Shown here: piece after piece, positions 11,206 through 23,941 of the stretch
How positions within the stretch are numbered: the stretch's first letter is position 1
How the letters are laid out: each line of letters starts with the position of its first letter
Source of the DNA: Phoronis australis
Taxonomy: Eukaryota > Phoronida > Phoronidae
Direction: 5' to 3'
Length of the DNA: 64,000 bases
Assembly (NCBI GenBank): GCA_002633005.1
Contig: NMRA01000350.1
Location: 257,642-321,641 of the forward strand
Translations under genes and position numbers: made by a program
The notes under the pieces: generated by a model
Told to the model about the DNA's origin: nothing
Seen by the model: only the letters and a program-made list of their open reading frames with translations
Database searches by the model: none

Positions 11206-13870
11206 ATGTGAGAAAAAAGTTAACGAAATATTGCCATGCCTAGCAACCAAAGCACGTGATCACACTAGATAGTTTTGCTTAACAAGTTTTTTGGATGACC
11301 TCAGTGATGTTTGCCCTTGTTGAGAGGGCCAGCCTTCCTTGCTGAGTTACTTGACGTCATATTTACAACGAATCACGAGTGAGAAGTGATTGGACTCATC
11401 TAGTCTTTGTTAGGAAACTAGTCTTTCATGTTACAAACAATGATTATCTATCGGATTATCTTTCATTGCGTAATCACACAAGCCGGTGTTCTAGTTCCTA
11501 CACCTTAATTACATCACAACGAATCAAGCACTCTACTCAACTCTACTCTTAATTTCTCATGGCCGACTACTCGCTGATATCAGTTATGAGGACGGTCTCA
11601 CTAAACTTTGGTTAATACACCGCCATAGAAGATTGATTTCGGGTTGTTGCCATGGGTAACAACGTCTCATAGAAAGCAGCCTTGCGCTTAAAGTCTAGTA
11701 AAATTCTCCAAACCGTTTATTTGCCATACGCTTGAAGATAAAATATGCATGAATAATTTAACCGAATTATGCAGTGCATGTTTACCCAACATTGAAGGTT
11801 TGCATAGATAAATATGATAAAAAATCTCTCATGAACTCGTATGATTAAACAGCGGTGGCAAATTTACGTAGCGATGCTGTGTCGTCATGGAAAAGGTTGT
11901 GTAACACCATTGAAAAATGACCATATTTGGCTAACTACGAAACCTCATATCTCAATAATCGTTTCTCCGATATGAAACTCTCAGATATTATGCTTATGTG
12001 CACCGTTCTTCAAAATGTTAGTAAGGAGTGTATTAAAGATGTTCAACTTTTGCATGAGGTTTCAATCAAAAACAGCACTTCAATAATTTTCATAAAAAAT
12101 CTAAAATTGCACAAGACGAAAACAAAACGATATTATAAAAAATAATAAAAACGTTCTGAAACCTGACCTTGAATAATTATGTCAAATAATATTTGACCAC
12201 GTCATTGATACCGTTGTATTGCTATCAATGTACCTTCCTGTCTTCTTTGTTTTGTTTACAAAAGGCTTCAGTAGACACGTACACGTTATCTAACTCATTA
12301 CAAGTGGTGATAATCAAATTCTACTTTCACAACTGGTTTGAAATCTACAGGTATTGGTTAAAGGCTGACTTGGCAATAAGACTGCAGGTCCTGCATGCAC
12401 TCAAGCTTAATTGTTTTAAGTATTACTTTTCAAGAGATGAGCGAGTAAACGTTTCACCAGACCAGGTATAACCGAGATTACTGCAACTAAAAATCGAGTA
12501 AAAGAATTGCATGCAAAGGGTCAACTAGTGCGCGGCGTTCTTGAATACGAAAAAGAAGCAAACTTAAAGCCGTTTACAGATGTTTAGATAAACCGTCATT
12601 TGATGTCAAAGACCCAACTTTCACATGTGTACTTACGCACCAAAACAGAAATCGGTTACAAAAAATCCTCTGGAGTTCGCTTGATTTACATGTAGTCTAC
12701 TACGTTGGCGTCTAAAACTAACACGCCGTGACAGGCAGTAATGGGCCTAGACTGAATTAGCGACTAGGATAGACATTTTTCCTAACGTTAGTAAGGAATA
12801 AGAAGAGACTAATTTTATAACAGTAAGTGTCTTCAGTCAAAACATGTTTGTGGCAGAAGGCGCGAGTTAGTTGCCTCTTTAAATGTATTCTAAAATAGCT
12901 CTTTTTGTTTCTATGCACTTCCGAAGATTTTATACATTTTCCTTGAGTAAATTGAATATTTCACAATCCTATGTGGGCCGACAACAAGCATGTTCTAAAT
13001 CTATACTAGTATGTCTTGTTGATTTATCCCGGATTTGAACTTGTTTGAAAGTTTCTGGCTCAACGATCATGAACCACTGAGAAATCAAACTGTGCTATAC
13101 CAAGTACATGTAATTACGAAAGTTATACAAGTACGGCGTTCACACGACGTTCAATCAAAAAGCATGCATAGAAGCGAACGCCTGAACTGACGTTTGAAGA
13201 AATTCGTACGCACGTTAGTCTGGTCTGCCTTCTTAACATTCGTTCCGCTATCAGAACGTGATAGGACACCATTTTCTAAAAAACGACTATCTGCCCTTTG
13301 ACCAGGTTCCCCATCAAATCTGAATGTGGTATTTACCAGAGCGCTGGGTTTATGGACGTCGACGGCATTAGTGCGGTATATCGTCAATGGGATTGCGTAA
13401 AGATATTTCAGTTTCCCCAAGGGAAATTAGCAAAAAGTTTCTTAAGTGAACTAGTGCCAAGTCGAGACTATTTTGGTCCGCGTAGTCATTAAGTTTCTTT
13501 ATATTAGATTAGGTAATGGAGTAGGTATTTAAATGGACATTATTATCGTTAGGTCGAAAAACATATTTTTGGGAGTCGATTGTTGGCCGGAGCTATAACA
13601 AACCAAAAATGAGGTATGTTTTTGTGATCTTATTACAAATCACCAATTCTCGCCGTTACCTGCTAGACATTTGCCAAAATTAAAGCCGATGACTTCAAGT
13701 TTACCATAAACACGCTGAAAATATTTGAGTGCGATTTCTTTAAGTAAGTAGAGTGCATGAATGTGGCCGTGCAAGTTCTGGGTTTGATTCCGCGCAGAGA
13801 TTGATCACAGAAATTTTCCTTACTAGTAATGCCACTTAAATGTGTTGTCGTAAAATATGACAGGACTGTA
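11206..13870. other. no gene recognised; contains one copy of a dispersed repeat
   Basis: Nothing coding can be supported. A dispersed repeat copy at about 12090-12250 is listed separately. Frames such as 11927-12145 and 12193-12471 overlap that repeat or are unremarkable. Confidence 0.4.
12090..12250. repeat. dispersed repeat, copy 1 (mate near 57688-57850)
   Basis: It shares the ordered landmarks GACGAAAACAAAACGATATT, TATCAAATAA-type, CACGTCATTGATACCGTTGT and GCTATCAATGTACCTTCCT with the copy at 57.7 kb in the same orientation. It has no coding potential and the element class is unknown. Confidence 0.6.
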
Positions 13871-13935
13871 GTGCTTAGTGATTGGGTTGCGGACTCAGAT
13901 TTGTGAGGCCTGTGTCCGAATCTGGGCTCGCTGGA
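13871..13935 (+). repeat. weak tRNA-like (SINE?) fragment
   Basis: TAGTGCTTAGTGATTGGG resembles a pol III A box and TGTCCGAATCTGGG a B box. The T-arm does not pair well. It shares a GGACTC segment at an equivalent place with the better tRNA-like unit at 18.63 kb. Probably a decayed tRNA-derived SINE. Confidence 0.25.
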
Positions 13936-16900
13936 GCCCTTTGCTTAGTCATGAATGTTCAACGAATATGCGCCAAGAGCTTTCCTCCTGTAAAAACAGT
14001 ACTGGGTACAGTACGGACCGGTGGCGCCGCACACGGAAAACACTTTCTGTCTGGTAGCGGCATCTATTGATTGAGGCGCGATTGACAAGCGTAGTCACTA
14101 TACAGCGCCACTCACTCTGAGCATAGAATTCCAGCCCAGGGCTGGAGCTCTATGCACTAAGGAAGAAGGCAGAGACAACACACAGGCCTTCGAAAACTTC
14201 TGCCGATTTTTAAGGTAAACGCTTGGATGTTTTACTTTACCAATTAAATATGTTAATGGTTTTTGATTTTAATCATTGAGTTCATTATAAGCGTGTTTAA
14301 CATTTTAATTCCGTCGTAAGCTTTTTGCGTCACATAAAACCGTTCGCACAAGTTGAAAATTGCACACTTTCAGACACAAAACGTTACTTGTGTATTGATT
14401 TGATACTACAGATGCAAGTCTATATCAATATTTACAATATTATGAATTTAAACTTGAAAATTTGAATATTATCGCAAATTACTAGTCTGCATGCGCATTC
14501 ACGAAATGTCACAGATTTGACAATCCCAAGTTGTTTGGCTTCTCTAGTCAAATATATCAGCCAAACCGATAACAGCAACAGCCCCAACTAATACATGTAG
14601 TTGGTTCCCAGGGTTGATACCCGACGTCAACGACGTCTTGTGAAGTCTAGAGTGTCTGTAAGGCTAAGGCCAGTGGCCGGGTATGTCCAACCCAGAATAT
14701 ATATGTATGCGCGCATCCCAAACCCGAGATTTATGGGAAGTTGCCTCTTGAAATTGGAACTGTAATGAGCTGCGATAGTCGTATCTCTGCTTTTGGCATC
14801 TTAGGCGTGATTACCCATCATAACCAATAAAGCTAACTAGACATCACACACCTGTAACTGCAACATTGCTAGACTGACTGAGATATAAGTTTCATTAACT
14901 TCTCATCTGAATTGATCGTCCCAATTTCATTTTCCAAATACACTGCATACGTGCTCCCTGTAAAAAAGACCAATGATTGTACATGATATTGGTGGCTGTA
15001 GACTTAAACACAGTTTTACAGCATAATTCGAATCCCGGAGTGAAATTCGATTACATGTAACTAAAACATCAAACGCCAAAGTTTGTATTTACCATACATT
15101 TCGTTGATTTGACTTTTTACTGAAGTCTCTACGTCTGTTCAAAATTCTGCATTATGATTGCTTGTTGTTTCATACCATGGGACGACAATCCAATTATTAC
15201 ACAGGATATATTTCCCTGTCCCGAAATTTGCTAGTGAGTGCTCAATTGCACTTTCGGTTTTTAAATGTGCGAGTTATTTGAGACGACTTCAACTACGTGG
15301 TAAATCTTGATTGACCTTTTTTGGCCTGTCAATTTCCTATGCTTTTGGTAATTTAAAACATAAACTTTCTTTAACGCTTTGGTAGGTTTGTCTGAAAATC
15401 ACACTGTGCCTGAGGACAAACGTGTCTCAGAATCTTTGTTCACCATTGTCTACCGTACGCGCATAGTCTAACTGTTCCCCCAATGCATTCAACAAAATCT
15501 ACAAATTTGAAGGTGCTTTCTTGAAAACATCGTTGGAGCAAGGACGTACGACAATGTTCACCAGCCACCGACTAGAATCTAATGCCATGCAATAGGTGGC
15601 GCTCAATGCTTCATTGGAGATGCTCTGTGTCACAACGCCCTAGGTCCAGATAATGACACAAAGGCATAAATCCGTGTGAGGACATCAATCGGTGAGCTGC
15701 CTTGGTTTGAATGAAAAAAAGGATTCTGAATCGTTTTACATACGTGTGGCGTTTTATTTGACTCCCTTCGACGCGTATGGAATCATGATTCAAATTAGAC
15801 CGTTCTTGTCGATGACGGACACATTTCATTAATTTTTCGTTCGCCATTCCGCTCCTTTCTATTTTATTTACAAACAAAATCGACGCTGCTGAGTTTTGCC
15901 TGCTGCTTCGTAATAGCGAATTTCAATGAATTACGAGGGTCTGCGTTGAAGTTGACAGTTTAAGTTAGCCTTTAGCTGAACCAAGAGCAATATGTATAAT
16001 GTACAAGCCACATGGGCGTTTCGGCATTCCTCAATAGATGGAGCAGTATACTTGCCGGTACCCGGAATGTATTTCTTTGCCTCGCATCCGTTCTCCATGA
16101 GCATTAGGGTATGGTAAACACACCTGAAATCTCGTCAACTGGTGCATTTAAACTATTTGAACACGTGCCCAATTTCCAACCTTTTGCTGTAAACCGAGTG
16201 TGTCCCTTTAAATACGCATCCAAATCATACAGGCTGCGTTCAGTAACGTTAGGACTTAGGTGTGCTTTGTCAAAAATTACTAAATGGCCTAGTTGTGATG
16301 TACTCTAGATTCTAATGTTCAAAGAGTGTGGGTTCGAGACTAGGCGTATCTCACCAGCAACCAATCAGAATTTCTGAATTTAACTTCCATCTGTTATTTA
16401 ATGAGAAGCCATGTTACAAGTACATGATTCTCTTTGTTACCCGTCGTCGAGAACACCTCGGGAACGAAAATACCCGAGGTGTTCCGGATTACTCTAGCAA
16501 CACCAAAAGCAACGACAGGTTGGGGTGTACATTGGATATTGCTGTGTTCTGCCCTCAAAATTACGAATTTAAGATTTTGACTGTACATAAATATATCTTC
16601 ACAAAATTGGTAGAGGATCGTTTCTAGTCTCAACAACCTAGCTGGTTCTTGAAGACATCTGTAAGGACATTTACTGTCTATGTTTCAATGTCAGATAACT
16701 AAATTAGACAGTGAGTAATTGTATAAATGATTGCACATCAATTTAATTACTCGTGTAATTAGTCTGGCTAATCGGTCTCCGCCAGGATATAAATTAGCTC
16801 TGACTTATGGGCATAACGTATTGAATGGAAGGCCAGCAGCGCGACTTGCCCCAGGTGGGCGGTTAATGTCAAAACTTGCAGCGTTTGAAGCTCATGCATA

Positions 16901-18627
16901 TTGTTGGCCATTGAGGTGAAGGAGCGCTTGCAAACTAGGATAGGCAGTTACTGACATGAAACCATTTTGACGCTGGTGAAAATGACTTATCGCCGATAAT
17001 TTACGAGCATAATTTGCCAGGTATTTCCTCCTACCGGCACCTGCACATTAATTTGCATATCAACAATAATGCGTTACGAGGTCTCTGTGGATTTCGCTGC
17101 AACCTGTTTATAGCTCGCAAAAAACGCATTGCACATGAGATTTAATTGCCGCTGAGTCCAATTTTGGAAATATGATCACGGCACTGTTCATAATTTGGGT
17201 TAAACTGTCAAGATTATATTTCCTGGGTAGGTGTTATTTCAATCAACTAATATCTTAATCATTTACGGTCTTATTTAGTCATTACACAGAACGATTTACT
17301 TCAGTTTTCTTGAACGGTTAAAGTGAAACTGTAAGAACTAAGAGACGAATCACCACTTTAAATGTATTGTTTGTTTCTTACTGTAAAGAATTTATGTTCA
17401 CAAGAATTACGTTACAGGATACAGCCAAAGAAATATGAATAATGAAACATAATAAATCATCCACGTAGATGTTTGCATTTGCTCTTAATTGCCTTACTGA
17501 AATAGATGCAATATACCTCATACGCCAGCGTTTACGGTTTGCGGTGGGTGAAATATTCGTCATCCAGGGCAGCTGTTGCCGGCTGGAGATTTCAGTGTCC
17601 TGAGTGTACGTTGTCTTATTTCAGTGGTTGGTTTTATTCTGCTTGGGATGACCGGCATCCCACGATCCATTGTATTGTGACGCATCCATTGATCATACAG
17701 GAGTCCCAGGTACTAAGAGAATCTTGCCAAATCGCGATATCTCACGGAATCTTGCGAGACGTTGCTTTTCTATGGAGGTATTAGCGCTAGGAAGGACAGA
17801 ACAGTCCTCACTGGTGTTTGCCTTTCTTCACTCTGTCAAAGAGTATATGCAAGGAATGAAGGGTTTGAGTCATTTCACATCACAAGCCCTATAGGTGAGC
17901 AAAGAAACTTTATTCTCACTTGTATTTGTATCCCTTTCACTCCTACTGAAAAGCGAAGTACACTAAGAAAAAAGGAGCAAGAAACACAAACTCGACATTT
18001 TCATCCCAAACCCCAAACATTAGATTCTGAAAGGACATTTCCTACCAATTCCAAAACTGTGGTAAACAAGTACCGTCAACCGAATATTTTTTTGTAAATT
18101 TGGCTTGTTTGAGGGCTACCTGAAATCGCAGCCACTTTCTCAGTAGCTATACCCAGCAATTCACAGGGGCCGCCATCTTGAAAAAGAATGCAGCTACAGC
18201 CGAGCAAGTGATATTTTTTCATTCCCAAATTGTTCACAGCCCACATTCACTGAGCCTACACGAATTGCTTACCTATAAATGCCCCCAAGAGTAGCCCACC
18301 CCTAGATTTTAAGATTTTGGTACTGCAAATTGGCCGCGGCTGCAGCCCAGCTGTGCAGTAGGCCTACCACCTTATTGAACTCTACCTAGAAGTTTTTCCA
18401 CCATTTTGAATATCTAATTAGATTGGGTAATGCCAATACACATACGTTTCCCATGGAAGTTAAGTGATGAGGGAGAAATATTTGTTGAAACCAATACTGT
18501 TTTTGAAGAAATTGACCAGACTGTCAAAAAGTAGCATTATGGCATTCCCATAATATTGAGGATTGTCACAAACTTTAGCGTACTTATTTTGACAACAACG
18601 TGCACTGATTTTAAGGGTGAGAATTTT
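13936..18627. other. no gene recognised
   Basis: Frames up to 111 codons (for example 17762-18097 and 16328-16627) resemble nothing known. The only distinct structure is the perfect hairpin at 16451-16484. Confidence 0.4.
16451..16484. repeat. perfect 12-bp stem hairpin
   Basis: GAACACCTCGGG (16451-16462) and its exact reverse complement CCCGAGGTGTTC (16473-16484) flank a 10-base loop. It may be the centre of a small palindromic element; outer arms are not evident. Confidence 0.7.
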
Positions 18628-18689
18628 GGCGCTGTGGTTTGAGCTCCGGACTCCCCATAGGAGACCCAAGTTCGAATCTTGGCTTTTTT
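18628..18689 (+). repeat. tRNA-like sequence with T-run terminator (tRNA-derived SINE or pseudogene)
   Basis: A canonical T-arm is visible: CCAAG-TTCGAAT-CTTGG (18666-18682), five perfect pairs with a TTCGAAT loop (B box). The upstream GCTGTGGTTTGAGC can form a D-arm (A-box region). Six T residues (18684-18689) follow directly, as in a pol III terminator. The anticodon arm is irregular (CTCC/GGAG with a five-base loop), and I found no closing acceptor stem. A functional tRNA is therefore unlikely; a SINE head or tRNA pseudogene is more probable. Confidence 0.45.
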
Positions 18690-21600
18690 GAGCGGAGACA
18701 ATCGAGCTCTGTTCAAAGGTGCCTCCTGCTCCTCTGAGCTCGGTCTTACTACAGTGAATATACATGCATGCAAGGGAAAGAATGAGAACCTGTGCTCAAA
18801 TTTTAAAATTTTTAGGGCACATTCAATTTGTCGATGATACTCAGTAATATTCAGGAAATTGCAGGGGCCCCGATTTCACAAAGTCCACGTCGGGGTTAGT
18901 ATTCATACTGCTAGTAAGCCCTAAATACAAAGAAAAAAAACAAGCCTATAAATAATTTCAGTTAATACTGTGGGGAATTGTTGCTATCCTCGGTCACGCC
19001 GCCACCCGGGACCAGCGAAGCCGTGATACCTGGGATAAAAGCAAAGCCTGAATCTTTCTATGTACAAAGAATCCTAGTGTTCACGCACCAACCGCAGCAA
19101 TGTATTCCGAAGTGTTGTTTCCTCCAGTTACTCGCTGTTTTAAACTAAATCTGTATTTCATTGTTGGACCCTTTACAGAGCAGCGTAAAATTGGCTTATT
19201 TACTCTATACCTAGTTCTGCTGATACGCATGCACTACACAGGGCAAACTCAAAACCGCGGACTCGTATGGAGGCTGTGAAAACATTAACAATGAAATGCC
19301 AGTAGATCCGTCTCAAGATAACTTTACTGCTACGGAATACATAGAGAGTCCCGGGAATCTGGGAAAAAACCTTTTTAGCGGAAATGCTGAGTTATAGATG
19401 GATATTTTGCGAGAGCGTAACTTGAATTATATAAAGCGAGTAATTATAGCTCGTTTGAATCAAACATTTATCGGAGACTGGTACGTTTTCACGCGAAGGC
19501 GTTCTTTCATTTCTTCATTGTGTGAATTATTGAGAAGAATTGCCGCGGTAGTCTCAAAGGGAAGAATTTGTTTCAATAATCTATGATCGGTATTTATCAC
19601 ACGCGTCTCGTTGTACCACCGTTGGTGTCGGCTCTTATATGGGGTTGTCGCTTTTTAAACGCACTCTGCTAACAGAATGGGAGGTGAAGAAGCAAACCTG
19701 CACTAACCGCTTCACAGTGGTCACTTGCGTGAGGCAACCTTTCCATAGATGAGCCACCCAGTGAACAGGTGTATCACAGATCCCAGACGGGGGGGAGGGG
19801 GCGTAAGATAGAAGTAACGTTTTAGTTCCCCGTGGATGGGTGGGCGGAGGTTACCGACCGCTGCTAATAGCTTTCGGTACGACGATAAGACTGAAAACTG
19901 AAGACTGCCTCGACAGTACGTTCAAAAGTCTACTCAAACAAAACGTCCTACGTAACGGGTATAAAAAAATCGACAGCGCGCCTTAGCGTTAATAAAATCA
20001 AAATACGAATTGCTGACGAAATGTGGCGAATAAATTTTGACAGAAATTATTTTGCCGGACTCGGGCCCGCAGTCGATCGGACAGAACAACGAACATGCAA
20101 CATCAAATTATTGAATAAAATCGCTATACAGTTAGAATATCTTGACAGTTAAAATGCGAAAATATGGAAAATATGGAACACTTGCCATTGTGCCAAATGG
20201 TTTAATATAAATATTAATGAATTAAAGTAAAACGAATAATTCCCATTTAGTCAGAAATATTCGTAGGGTATACGCTGCTAGCCGGCAGAGCCGGACTGCC
20301 TGGCCTGCCGTGCGCGGTATCTGTGCTCCGCGGGGCAAGATGAAAACATTAATTAGCTACCCCGCCCTGAATGAGTGAAATTCCTGTGACAAACAGATTA
20401 AAAAATACTGCGTCATGCTCCTAACATTGCAATATTTTACCATCGCCGACATTCAGCTCATTAACTAAAATTTACTACAAACCCCCGCCCCGGTTTGCGG
20501 CGCGTAATTTTTATATTTAGACAACATAGGTACATGTATATATTGTAAGTACTGCATGGTTCCTTAGAATTTCTTCAAACCATATTTAATAAAACCTTTG
20601 CTTCTAGGACTTTAATGAACATCGAAGTAAACGGTTGGTGACGCTGTCGTAGTCATCGAAGTTATCGCATGCTAAGAGTTTTTCAATGTGACAATTTGGG
20701 AACATTTACATGTGCTAAATGACATTAAACTTATTTTTAAATCGATTGGTTGTTATTAGAGCAAAATATAAGCACCTATTAGTGACGACACTACCCTGTA
20801 ACTGATGACGATAACAGTGGCACCTGGCGATAACTTCGATTGGACCGAAGTTGGCCGTTCATACTGCACCGTCGTCGACGCTGCGTTATTAAATCCACCT
20901 GTTAACTGCGGTGTTAAGTGGAGCTGTTAATTGCGATCCACTACCGGAATTAAGCGTTCATACTGACCGCAACTCCCCAAACCATCGACGCGTCGACGTT
21001 AGTATAAAAGGCCCTTATATGTCTTGAAACGTTAGCAGCGTCGCAAGCTGGTCGCATAGAGATCACTAGATTGGTTCATCCTTTGTTCACTTGTTATAAT
21101 AAAGATAATGAAAAGCATTTATCGCTAATTGTCTGATGTCCACCCAAGCTACGATATCCATGCGACCCAACAAATTAAAACAATGGTAGTGTCCCACATC
21201 TGATAAACATACGACGCGCTTGCGCCCGTCGCATGGATGTCGCAAGTTAAACAATCCGGCGGTATTTGCCATGGGACAGTCTATGCAGTCAGTATACCCG
21301 TGGGGAGTCCGGCTACAAAGCAAGGGCGCTTTCACTCACACCAATCTCTTCTGTGAACAAATGTGCACTTTTTTCTCAACACCTGCACGAAAATTTTGCT
21401 TTTGCCATAAACATAAACCTCATTTCGTTTATTGTTAACAACTGTTCGTACTGACAAGAAAAATGTTCAACTGGAATTAGATGTGGTTCGTGAACAAAGA
21501 AGTTTGTTCGCTAAAATTCATTGAAGTGTGTCAGAGATGAAGTTCAGTACGAGAAAAAATGTTCACGAGAAACAACGCTGTTGACGAAAACACCGGTGGA

Positions 21601-23874
21601 TTCCGTGAGGAAGGCCCTACAGCATTACCCAGTGAAGCAAAGGCGAATTCGAGAACTTTGGCGAGTCCGTAGTGAACATAAAGTTGACGTGTTTTGCTTG
21701 AAATGCGTGACGAACGAACCCCAGATTTTATCAATTCCTTTAAATCACGCTACCAATTCCATGGAATTGTGCGGTTATCTTTTAATTAACTCGCACGTCA
21801 TTTTTATTAACGTAGTTTATGAAACGAAAAAACAAATGGTGCTAATATGTAACCACAGAAGACCGCCGGACAGCAATTTCAATTAAGCACTAAACCAAAA
21901 ATCGATAGCTCCCAAGATGCTAACGTTTTTCAAACTGATAACACTTGATGAGAATTTCTACATGAAGACCTTAATACACAGGTCTCAAGAGCTTCCTTGA
22001 ACTCTGGTTCGAGAAAACGTACGGTTAGCGAACGCCTAAAACAGTGATTAACCTACATGTAAGTCGTTTGCCTGCGTGTATTTCAAACACCAATCAATTT
22101 AAAGAACATCCGTACAGTTCATTTGTAGAACTTCTTTGCCTTCCAAGATTCTACGAGTGCCGGCCATGCCNAAGAGTGGCGTCAGTCCCGTAACCGACGT
22201 TGTTGGTAGGACTACTGTGGGAACATCTCATTAAAATTGGCGGTTTGAATATTTGAATGAAGAAAATACAAAACTGAAGTGATTCAATTAAACCCCGTTA
22301 ATTAGGAGTTGAACGGTACATGTCAGCCAAGTATTATTGACTTATTGGCCAAATAGGTGATATGTAGGCCCTGGAAAGGCAAACAGAAAACTGGTGGTGA
22401 TCGTTTCCAGGCAAGTCACGCAAACCGTCCGATTTTGCCTCGAGAAGTAAGACCGTGGGTCCACACTTGGAGAATTTTACTAAAACACTGTATACAGTAA
22501 GTCTGAGGACGGAAATGTGAATTTGGGAAACTCCCGGTGTGACTTGAGGCAGTAAATTTACGTAACGTCAGCCAGCCATTGATAGCGTGCCACTCCAAAG
22601 CATTGATTATTGACGCTAGCAACCTCACATGGCTTTGTTGTGTTTACTTTTTAATAACTTATGAGCACCTGACTAACTACAGCTTGTTTTGTTTTGCCAA
22701 TGCAAACCGCAAGACAAAGCAAATGTTTTCCCGAATGTATAATGCTCCCCGTCTGTCTACAACTCGTCCTGTTCCTTAAATTAGCGCCCCACGGCGCATA
22801 GCTTAGAAAATAAATGTCCCCTTGTACATAAACACGGATAGCACGTAGCAAAGAGTCTCACATTTTCCTACCAACAAGCGTCTCGATGTAATACTTAGCT
22901 AAATGTATTGACACTGAATGAGTATATCACTCCGTTCTGCCTATCGGGATTTAACTCAGTGAATAAAATTATATGAAACTTGTATTTCCAGTAGCCATCA
23001 TCACCACATTTAATCTGACATGAACAGCACTGTTTATGTTACATTTAAAGTGACATTATAGGCGATAAAGGTGGTTTGTTTTAGATCAGCCTCAGCGAGG
23101 TATGGAATTTGCTCCTTCCCGGTCACAATCTGATGTTCTGTTGGCGGGGCTACACCCAAGTCGATAAATGTAAGATTACGTTGGGAGTATTTGAGTGGTA
23201 AAATCACGGACCATCATTTTTGCAATGTCCGGCAGATAACATCCAGTTAGTAAAATCACAGAAACAAACGGCTCTAGTCAAAACCAATAACTTTAAGAAT
23301 TCTCTCCCGTCCACCAATAACCTCATTAATGTATTTTGGGTGTGAAACCGATAACGTTCCTTTAGCGTACGTCACATTTTAGAAGTGAATAGTTTTAAGT
23401 CACCATTCAGCTGCTGGGATTTTTTTGTCTAGCAGATTCAAAATCTCACAAACACACTCCAGTGCAAGCGGAAACCCACTGATATTAACATATTCGTCTG
23501 CATTTTAGGTAGATCTAATACTATTGGTCGATTTTTATTTTTACCATATATTTTTAACAATATCACGCTTGGCCACTGGTTCATTGAATAGCTTTAGTTA
23601 CTCAGCCCTGTTTGCGCATAGCCCGTGACCGCTTCCAAAGACAACGGCTTGCCGAGTTTAATCGATATCACCTTTAACTGATTCAATAAACGTTATTGGA
23701 CGGAGGCACGTGATCTATTGAGAACTCGCCACGAATTATGCCCGCTAAAGAACGAAGGTTTACGCTGTAATAGGAAATGCTACGATTGACCCTCCTCACT
23801 TAGCTGAAGATTTCCTTAGGACACTATGTGAGCATCTTTCAAAACTCAAGAGTTCACTGAGCCCAAGGTTTACC
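18690..23874. other. no gene recognised; likely 5' region of the receptor gene
   Basis: No supported coding sequence. A TATAAAAGG box lies near 21003 (AGTATAAAAGGCCC), but no recognisable transcript start or ORF follows it. CGTTCATACTG-type motifs recur at about 20858 and 20955. The stretch directly before 23875 should contain leader or promoter of the 23875 first exon. N at 22171. Confidence 0.4.
23040..23390. repeat. possible dispersed repeat (related to about 35800-36075)
   Basis: Landmarks such as CAATAACTTTAAGAATTCTC, CCGTCCACCAATAA and TTTTGGGTGTGAAACCG have recognisable counterparts in the same order near 35980-36060 (TAATAACATTAAGAAGTCAC, CCATCCAACAATAT, TTTCGGCCCGAAAACCG). Divergence is high, so this is a tentative pairing. 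Confidence 0.3.
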
Positions 23875-23941
23875 ATGCAGACATCCACTATTGTGTGTCT
23901 CTCGCTTTCGTTAGCCTCGTGGACTCCTTCGACTTGTTCAG
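23875..23941 (+). CDS. receptor first coding exon (signal peptide)
   Basis: ATG 23875 (context TTTACCATGC) opens 22 codons, reading [20 protein letters not shown] then CS, plus one base, and a GTAAGG donor at 23942. It ends in phase 1, as required by the 42042 exon, giving ...[14 protein letters not shown]. The peptide is a typical signal sequence with likely cleavage near the Cys-Ser. An acceptor-like TTTCCTTAG lies about 65 bp upstream, so a non-coding leader exon may exist. Assignment rests on phase, content and strand, since an 18.1-kb intron separates it from the rest. Confidence 0.68.

Noticed and set aside
20995-21335. TATA box plus Cys/His-containing frame as a transposon gene
   Set aside because: The TATA-like box is real sequence, but the overlapping minus-strand frame (21087-21335) matches no transposase I know and no termini could be paired.
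21521-21886. 121-codon plus-strand ORF
   Set aside because: No recognisable domain, signal peptide or splice context; overlapped by an opposite-strand frame of similar quality.
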